Origin: Schaalia odontolytica
GTDB lineage: Bacteria > Actinomycetota > Actinomycetes > Actinomycetales > Actinomycetaceae
Length of the DNA stretch: 9,165 nt
Assembly: GCA_958415245.1 (NCBI GenBank)
Contig: CATYYP010000057.1
Span: 1 to 9,165, forward strand
Direction of reading: 5' to 3'
Shown here: positions 5,618 through 9,165 of the stretch, in pieces
Layout of the letters: the number at the start of each line of letters is the position of its first letter
How positions within the stretch are numbered: position 1 is the first letter of the stretch
The notes under the pieces: generated by a model
What the model was told of the DNA's origin: nothing
The model's database searches: none
What the model saw: only the letters and a program-made list of their open reading frames with translations
Translations under genes and position numbers: made by a program

Positions 5618-7369
5618 CTACAACTCGTCCGACTCGCCGCGCGGCTCGCGCAGGGATAGTCCGCGGTATCGGTTGATGGCGGCACCCACGTCGATGAGGC
5701 GCGGGCGCGCCAGGAACGCCGGGTAGGAGCGGGCGCCGAACTTGCAGACGGCGTCCAGGCCCTCGGAGGCGAGGCGCCGTCCGAGCTTGGCCATGAGCTC
5801 AGGCATGGACTGCTTGCCGGCCATCTCCTCGAGGACGCCGCGCACGCACCAGGCGATGGCCTCGGCCTGCCCGGGGTCTACGACGGCGGCGACGTCGGAA
5901 ATGTCGATGGTTGATCGGTCGATGGTCAGCACGGACGTGCCCGAGGCCTTGGTACGCGGGCGGTCCACGCGGGCCTTCGCGGACGGCACGCGGGGTGCCG
6001 CCTCCCAGCTGGTGGGGGCGTCGGTGCGGGGGCGCGGCAGGTCGGCCACGACCTCGCGTGCGCGGGAGGTGACGTCGAGGCAGCGGTAGTTGTCCATCAT
6101 GAGGACCCGGTCGGCGGCGTCGAGGAAAGCGCCGGAGCCGCCGACAACCATGATGAGGGAGACGCCGGCCTCGGTGAGGGAGGTGACGCGGTCGACGAGG
6201 GGCGTGATGGGTTCCTTCTCGGCGGCGACGAGGTCGCGCATGCGCGTGTCACGGATGAGGAGGTTGGTCGCGGAGGTGTCCTCGTCGATGAGGAGCGTGC
6301 GCGCGCCCAGCTCGAGGGATTCGATGATGGAGGCGGCCTGCGAGGTGGAGCCGGACGCGTTCTCGGTGGAGAAGGACGTGGTGTCGGCGCCGCCGGGCAG
6401 GTGGGTGATGAACGGCGAGATGTCGACGCCGGTGACGGCTCGCCCGTCGGCGGCGCGCACCTTTGTGGCGGTGGGGTCGGTGGCGACGAGCTCGCGGCCG
6501 TCGCCGGGGATGTGTGCGTACACGCCCTGAGCGATGGCCTCCAGCAGCGTGGACTTGCCGTGGTAGCCGCCGCCCACGATGAGGGTCAGGCCCGGGGGGA
6601 TCGCCATGCCGGACACCTCGCCGGCGTGCGGCAGGGTGACGGTGGCGCGCAGGGTCTCGGGGGCATTGAAGGCGACGACGCCGTCACCGGTCAGGGGCGT
6701 CTCGGAGACGCCGGATCGGCGTGCCAACAGGGCTTCGTCGGCGACGAAGGACACCCAGCCGCGTTCCTCGAGGATGCCCTGGAGGGCGCGGTAGTCCTCG
6801 TAGGCGGCAACGTGGCCGAGGAGACGCGAGCGCTTGCGGGTCGTGTCCGGGTCCTCGGAGACGAAGTCGAAGCAGTCCATGACGATGTTGGGCACGTCCA
6901 CGTCGAAGAGGCGGGCGGCGCTCTTACCGAGGATCGTGCGTCCGCGCGCGGGGAGCTTGACCTGGAAGCGGACCTCGACGCGGTCGGGCAGGACGGTCGC
7001 GTAGGAGCGCTGGAGGATGAGGGCGCCGGCGCGGGCGATCGACACGTCGCGGGTGCCGCGGGCGCGGATGGCCTCGTCGAAGGAGCGTGCAATGAAGTCG
7101 GCGGCCGCCAGGCGCGCGTCGGACGAGGCCAGGGCGGCCTCGGGCAGTCCCATTGCCTCGGGCGTCGACCAGGCGCGCAGGGACGAGGGCGGGGCGTAGG
7201 GATCGGCCTGCACGTGATCGATCGCGAGGGTGAAGTCCCCGTAATCCCAGGCACCGAGGGCATTCTTGTAGAAGCCGTAGGGGCGTCCGTCCGCGTATCG
7301 CAGCTGGTCGAGGAGGTCAGCGTCGGTTCCGGACGTCGAGCGCGAGGGTGCTTCGTATCGGGGAGTCAT
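5618..7369 (-). CDS. Predicted ATPase of the ABC class (COG3044/PF09818 type), 583 aa
   Basis: A soluble P-loop protein of the poorly understood 'ABC class' ATPases. The family's characterised member, trypanosome MRB1590, is an RNA-binding dimer in a mitochondrial RNA-editing complex; bacterial members have no established role that I know of. Order: N-terminal domain about 15-245 with LDQLRYADGRPYGFYKNALG; Walker A GGGYHGKST (266-274); degenerate ABC signature SGSTSQ (339-344); Walker B LLIDED (359-364) followed by TSATN; then VVGGSG (408-413) where transport ATPases have the switch His, which is absent. A basic Pro/Arg-rich linker (about 445-480) leads to a C-terminal domain (about 485-583) with GARSYPAFLARPRLIDVGAAINRYRG. 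Length is normal for the family. ATG at 7369 is the only plausible start; no Shine-Dalgarno is visible (GAGAG lies one base away). It seems to be a single-gene unit. Confidence 0.88.
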   Translation of the reverse strand: MTPRYEAPSRSTSGTDADLLDQLRYADGRPYGFYKNALGAWDYGDFTLAIDHVQADPYAPPSSLRAWSTPEAMGLPEAALASSDARLAAADFIARSFDEAIRARGTRDVSIARAGALILQRSYATVLPDRVEVRFQVKLPARGRTILGKSAARLFDVDVPNIVMDCFDFVSEDPDTTRKRSRLLGHVAAYEDYRALQGILEERGWVSFVADEALLARRSGVSETPLTGDGVVAFNAPETLRATVTLPHAGEVSGMAIPPGLTLIVGGGYHGKSTLLEAIAQGVYAHIPGDGRELVATDPTATKVRAADGRAVTGVDISPFITHLPGGADTTSFSTENASGSTSQAASIIESLELGARTLLIDEDTSATNLLIRDTRMRDLVAAEKEPITPLVDRVTSLTEAGVSLIMVVGGSGAFLDAADRVLMMDNYRCLDVTSRAREVVADLPRPRTDAPTSWEAAPRVPSAKARVDRPRTKASGTSVLTIDRSTIDISDVAAVVDPGQAEAIAWCVRGVLEEMAGKQSMPELMAKLGRRLASEGLDAVCKFGARSYPAFLARPRLIDVGAAINRYRGLSLREPRGESDEL

Positions 7370-7376
7370 GCTCTCA

Positions 7377-7382
7377 AGAATA
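7377..7382 (-). promoter_or_regulatory. Candidate -10 for a leaderless ATPase transcript
   Basis: TATTCT on the minus strand ends 7 bases before the ATG at 7369. Transcription would then start at or next to the start codon, which would explain the missing Shine-Dalgarno; leaderless mRNAs are common in actinobacteria. No good -35 is seen, and these bases could equally be the tail of the hairpin beside them. Confidence 0.3.
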
Positions 7383-7387
7383 CAGGC

Positions 7388-7426
7388 GGAGCCTGCGGAA
7401 ACGGCATCACCGTTCCTACAGGCTCC
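7388..7426 (-). terminator. Hairpin between the small membrane protein gene and the ATPase gene
   Basis: GGAGCCTG (7388-7395) pairs with CAGGCTCC (7419-7426), and inside it GGAAACGG pairs with CCGTTCC with one unpaired base. On the minus strand it is followed by GCCTGTATTCTT, moderately U-rich. It lies 66 bases past the stop of the 157-aa gene and 18 bases before the ATPase start. Most likely a terminator; it could also be an operator for the ATPase gene. Confidence 0.55.
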
Positions 7427-7431
7427 AGGGT

Positions 7432-7463
7432 GTGAGGAGTCGGCGCTGTCGCGCGACTCTCAC
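7432..7463 (-). terminator. Second hairpin, in tandem
   Basis: GTGAGGAGTCG (7432-7442) pairs with CGACTCTCAC (7454-7463) with one bulged G, around an 11-base loop. It starts 28 bases past the stop of the 157-aa gene, and 5 bases separate it from the next hairpin. No U-tract. Possibly a double terminator or a 3'-end structure. Confidence 0.45.
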
Positions 7464-7491
7464 GGGTGGCGAGGTGGTATCAGCACACGAC

Positions 7492-7965
7492 TTATCGTTC
7501 GCTGAGGAAAAAGGCGAGGAGAAGGGCAAGAGGCACTAGAAGCTGGAGTGATGCGCATATGGACGTGACGACCACCGCGGTATTCGTCAGCGACATGATG
7601 TCCTGCGGGGCATTCAGGCGCTTTGCCTTCCTGCGCTGCATGAACGACAACACCATCGCGGGGATCGAGAGGAACAGATAGGCAGTCAGGAAGCTAATGC
7701 CAGCCAAGATCATGGCGAGATGCGCCTGGGAACGCAGGTCCGCGTAGGCAACGAGGTTTGAAGTCGCGTAGTACGGCTGCGCATAGGTCGGCGTGGGCTG
7801 ACTGTACGCCGTCCCATTGGGCACGCCGTAGGCGGGCTGCTGGCCGTACGCCGCCTCGGGCTGGCCGTACGGCGCGGATGCAGCCGGGCCGTACGGCGTC
7901 TGCTGCGCGTAGGGATCCTGCGCACTCGCAGGATTGGCCCCGTAGGGGTAAGCCGGATCACTCAT
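7492..7965 (-). CDS. Pro/Tyr-rich small membrane protein, two helices (157 aa), paralogue 1
   Basis: Not a family I can name. Residues 1-70 are a low-complexity tail rich in Pro, Tyr, Gly, Gln and Ala with repeated PYG, AYGQ and YAQP units. Then LRSQA (77-81), helix 1 (about 84-108), a basic loop QRRKAKRLNAPQDI (110-123), helix 2 (about 128-153) and a short end SER. It shares with its two neighbours the motif R/K-S-N/Q-A followed exactly 41 residues later by A-P-x-D, the latter preceded by A-K/R. There is no signal peptide. The basic loop suggests it faces the cytoplasm, with the tail outside; a hairpin-like arrangement as in bacterial CD225/dispanin proteins is an alternative, though the sequence does not match that family. 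ATG at 7965 has GGAG six bases upstream. Confidence 0.82.
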   Translation of the reverse strand: MSDPAYPYGANPASAQDPYAQQTPYGPAASAPYGQPEAAYGQQPAYGVPNGTAYSQPTPTYAQPYYATSNLVAYADLRSQAHLAMILAGISFLTAYLFLSIPAMVLSFMQRRKAKRLNAPQDIMSLTNTAVVVTSICASLQLLVPLALLLAFFLSER

Positions 7966-8006
7966 GGTGTACTCCAGATAGTTCCGTGCGGATGACGGTG
8001 GGCGCT

Positions 8007-8013
8007 ATCGTAG
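8007..8013 (-). promoter_or_regulatory. Conserved leader motif / candidate -10 of paralogue 1
   Basis: CTACGAT on the minus strand, 31 bases before GGAG and 41 before the ATG at 7965. The same heptamer at exactly the same distance precedes the next paralogue (8517-8523). TACGAT fits a -10, and here TGC before it makes an extended -10. No -35 match was found. It could instead be an operator. Confidence 0.45.
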
Positions 8014-8038
8014 CAGCGGCCGTCAACCACTATGCGTT

Positions 8039-8073
8039 GGGGCCCGAGGAAACTCGCCGTTTCCTCGGGCCCC
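8039..8073 (-). terminator. Perfect 15-bp hairpin after paralogue 2
   Basis: Arms 8039-8053 (GGGGCCCGAGGAAAC) and 8059-8073 are perfectly complementary, with loop TCGCC. It begins 15 bases beyond the stop of the 128-aa gene. No U-tract follows on either strand. By strength and position it is a U-independent terminator that separates paralogue 2 from paralogue 1. Confidence 0.7.
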
Positions 8074-8088
8074 ATACGTAACGATACG

Positions 8089-8475
8089 TCAGCTGTTGGC
8101 GGCCGCACTCGCGCCGACGATCACCATCAAGATGATGAAGAACAAGAAACCCGCAACGAGGAGCGCAATCTGGATGATCGAGCAGATCTTCGCAGCGCTC
8201 TCCACATCGGCCATCACGTCCATCGGGGCGCCCAGGATCTTGGCTTCCTCGACCAGCTTGTTAGTCCAGAACCACATGCCGCCAGCAAGCAGGAGGTGGC
8301 CGAACAGGAAACTCACGAAGGAGAGCACGCGGGCCGTCGACGCGTTCGAACGGATCCTCTCAATCTCGGGGTTGAGGGCGTAAACGGGCTGGCCGTAGGC
8401 CGGCTGGGCCTGACCGTAAGCCTGCTGAGGCTGTTCCTGGCCGGCGGCGGGGTAGGCGTTCACGGGATCGCTCAT
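8089..8475 (-). CDS. Pro/Tyr-rich small membrane protein, two helices (128 aa), paralogue 2
   Basis: Unnamed family, same build as its neighbours. It has the shortest complete tail (1-35; QQAYGQ, PAYGQPVYA), then IRSNA (41-45), helix 1 (about 48-70), loop with EEAKILGAPMDV (76-87) and helix 2 (about 97-121). R42 to A83 is 41 residues, as in both paralogues. The loop is less basic than in the others, so topology is less sure here. The start is ATG at 8475 (MSDPV, like MSDPA in paralogue 1) with GGAG six bases upstream. A TTG at 8487 would add four residues but overlaps that ribosome site, so I reject it. Followed by a perfect hairpin. Confidence 0.82.
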   Translation of the reverse strand: MSDPVNAYPAAGQEQPQQAYGQAQPAYGQPVYALNPEIERIRSNASTARVLSFVSFLFGHLLLAGGMWFWTNKLVEEAKILGAPMDVMADVESAAKICSIIQIALLVAGFLFFIILMVIVGASAAANS

Positions 8476-8516
8476 GAGTGACTCCAAATGGGTTGTGTCG
8501 ATCGGATACGGCTGTC

Positions 8517-8523
8517 ATCGTAG
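8517..8523 (-). promoter_or_regulatory. Conserved leader motif / candidate -10 of paralogue 2
   Basis: CTACGAT again 31 bases before GGAG and 41 before the ATG at 8475. A second, closer-to-consensus -10 candidate, TATACT (8534-8539, minus strand), lies just upstream in the T-rich tail of the previous gene's terminator, so which one is used is undecided. Confidence 0.4.
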
Positions 8524-8535
8524 CCGACGCGAGAG

Positions 8536-8594
8536 TATAAAAATAAATAAAACGGCCTTTAGTTACCGCGAACACAGTGGCCGCCACTGGATCG
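8536..8594 (-). terminator. Terminator of paralogue 3 with T-rich tail
   Basis: Directly after the stop of the last gene. A hairpin CAGTGG/CCACTG (8575-8589) or, alternatively, CGGCC/GGCCG (8553-8557 with 8579-8583) is followed on the minus strand by TTTTATTTATTTTTATA (8536-8552). This is the only clear U-rich tail in the window, and the most classical intrinsic terminator here. The same AT-rich DNA may serve the promoter of paralogue 2. Confidence 0.6.
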
Positions 8595-9165
8595 CTAGCG
8601 CATGTTCTCCGAAACAATCAGCAAGATAATCAGGCTCACCTGCAGGAGGAGCATGCCGAACGCAATGCCGCGCGCAATGTTCACCTTCCGCGTCACGTCG
8701 GACGGAGCGTCGATCTCCCGGGCGTGGGTACACAGGCGCTGCGCCCGGACCGCGTTGGCGAGCAGCAGAATAACCGGCGTCGTGAAGAACCACACGAAGG
8801 ACATCACGATGGCGACGGTCGCGTTGGACTTGAGGCGGGAGAAGGCCAGCTGCCGGAGCTGATCCGTGGACGGCTGCGCGGGCTGGCTCGCGTACGCGGC
8901 CTGCGGATTCACGCCGTACTGCGGAGCGGCGGCCTGCTGCATCGGCTGAGCGACGGGTGCAGGCTGCGGCCGGTAGGCGCTTGGCTGTCCGTAGGACTGC
9001 ATCGGCTGGGCGGGTGCGCCCTGCTGGGGATACGCAGCAGGGGTGCCGTACGCCGGTGCCGCGCTGGCGGCCGTGACCCCGCTGTGCCCGGGAGCGTAGG
9101 GCGACTGCTGCGCGGCGGGCGCGGCGGGCGCGACGTTCACGGGTGCACCCACCGGGGGCGCATAC
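8595..9165 (-). CDS. Pro/Tyr-rich small membrane protein, two helices, paralogue 3 (5' end outside window)
   Basis: Third member of the family. The frame is open to the right edge; upstream of the GTG at 9152 it continues as Y-A-P-P, still tail-like, so I treat the gene as truncated by the window rather than starting at GTG. From that GTG there are 185 codons. The tail is the longest of the three (over 95 residues: Ala, Pro, Gln, Tyr with SYGQP, AYGTP). Then FSRLKSNA (104-111), helix 1 (about 112-135), a clearly basic loop VRAQRLCTHAREIDAPSDVTRK (135-156) and helix 2 (about 162-181). K108 to A149 is again 41 residues. The basic loop supports a cytoplasmic loop with the tail outside. Function unknown. 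Confidence 0.8.
   Translation of the reverse strand, partial: YAPPVGAPVNVAPAAPAAQQSPYAPGHSGVTAASAAPAYGTPAAYPQQGAPAQPMQSYGQPSAYRPQPAPVAQPMQQAAAPQYGVNPQAAYASQPAQPSTDQLRQLAFSRLKSNATVAIVMSFVWFFTTPVILLLANAVRAQRLCTHAREIDAPSDVTRKVNIARGIAFGMLLLQVSLIILLIVSENMR

Noticed and set aside
6401..7435. 344-codon plus-strand frame across the ATPase gene
   Set aside because: Shadow of the ATPase gene; Gly/Val/Asp-rich with no domain, and the minus frame has Walker motifs.
8089..8487. TTG start for paralogue 2
   Set aside because: It overlaps the GGAG ribosome site that serves the ATG at 8475, and the MSDP start matches the neighbouring paralogue.
8595..9152. GTG at 9152 as the true start of paralogue 3
   Set aside because: The frame stays open to the window edge with tail-like residues, and no ribosome site precedes the GTG.

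Overview
The window is high-GC DNA with actinobacterial codon use, tightly packed genes and intergenic hairpins that mostly lack U-tracts. Gene content (a SdaA-type L-serine dehydratase, a MacB-like ABC exporter pair, an AbiEi/DUF559 protein, Pro/Tyr-rich small membrane proteins) fits an actinomycete. Actinomycetaceae (Actinomyces/Schaalia) is my guess; it is an inference, not something I could test.

Layout. 1-152 (+): 3' end of an L-serine ammonia-lyase gene. 153-471: convergent intergenic region with a hairpin after sdaA, copy A of a ~155-bp dispersed repeat, and a strong terminator hairpin for the minus-strand operon. 472-3805 (-): two-gene ABC transporter operon, ATPase then an 844-aa duplicated-FtsX permease. 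3806-4158: divergent intergenic region. 4045-5407: one plus-strand gene (AbiEi-like N-terminus joined to a DUF559/Vsr-like nuclease), bracketed by two same-orientation copies of a ~77-bp long-palindrome element. 5455-5609: copy B of the dispersed repeat. 5618-7369 (-): a predicted ATPase of the 'ABC class' (COG3044/PF09818, related to the RNA-binding protein MRB1590). 7492-9165 (-): three tandem genes for paralogous small proteins with a Pro/Tyr/Gly/Gln-rich N-terminal tail and two membrane helices; the last runs off the window. Each of the three is followed by its own hairpin.

How it fits together. The ABC pair should form a MacB-like exporter or envelope-stress complex. The small membrane proteins look like a lineage-specific expanded family: the spacing between conserved motifs is identical in all three, and two have matching upstream leaders. 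The least explained part is the nuclease gene between the two palindromes. Their arms and loop are identical in both copies while the inner stem and its flanks have diverged, which resembles a self-contained regulatory or mobile cassette. I saw no rRNA, tRNA, CRISPR array, insertion sequence or phage gene.
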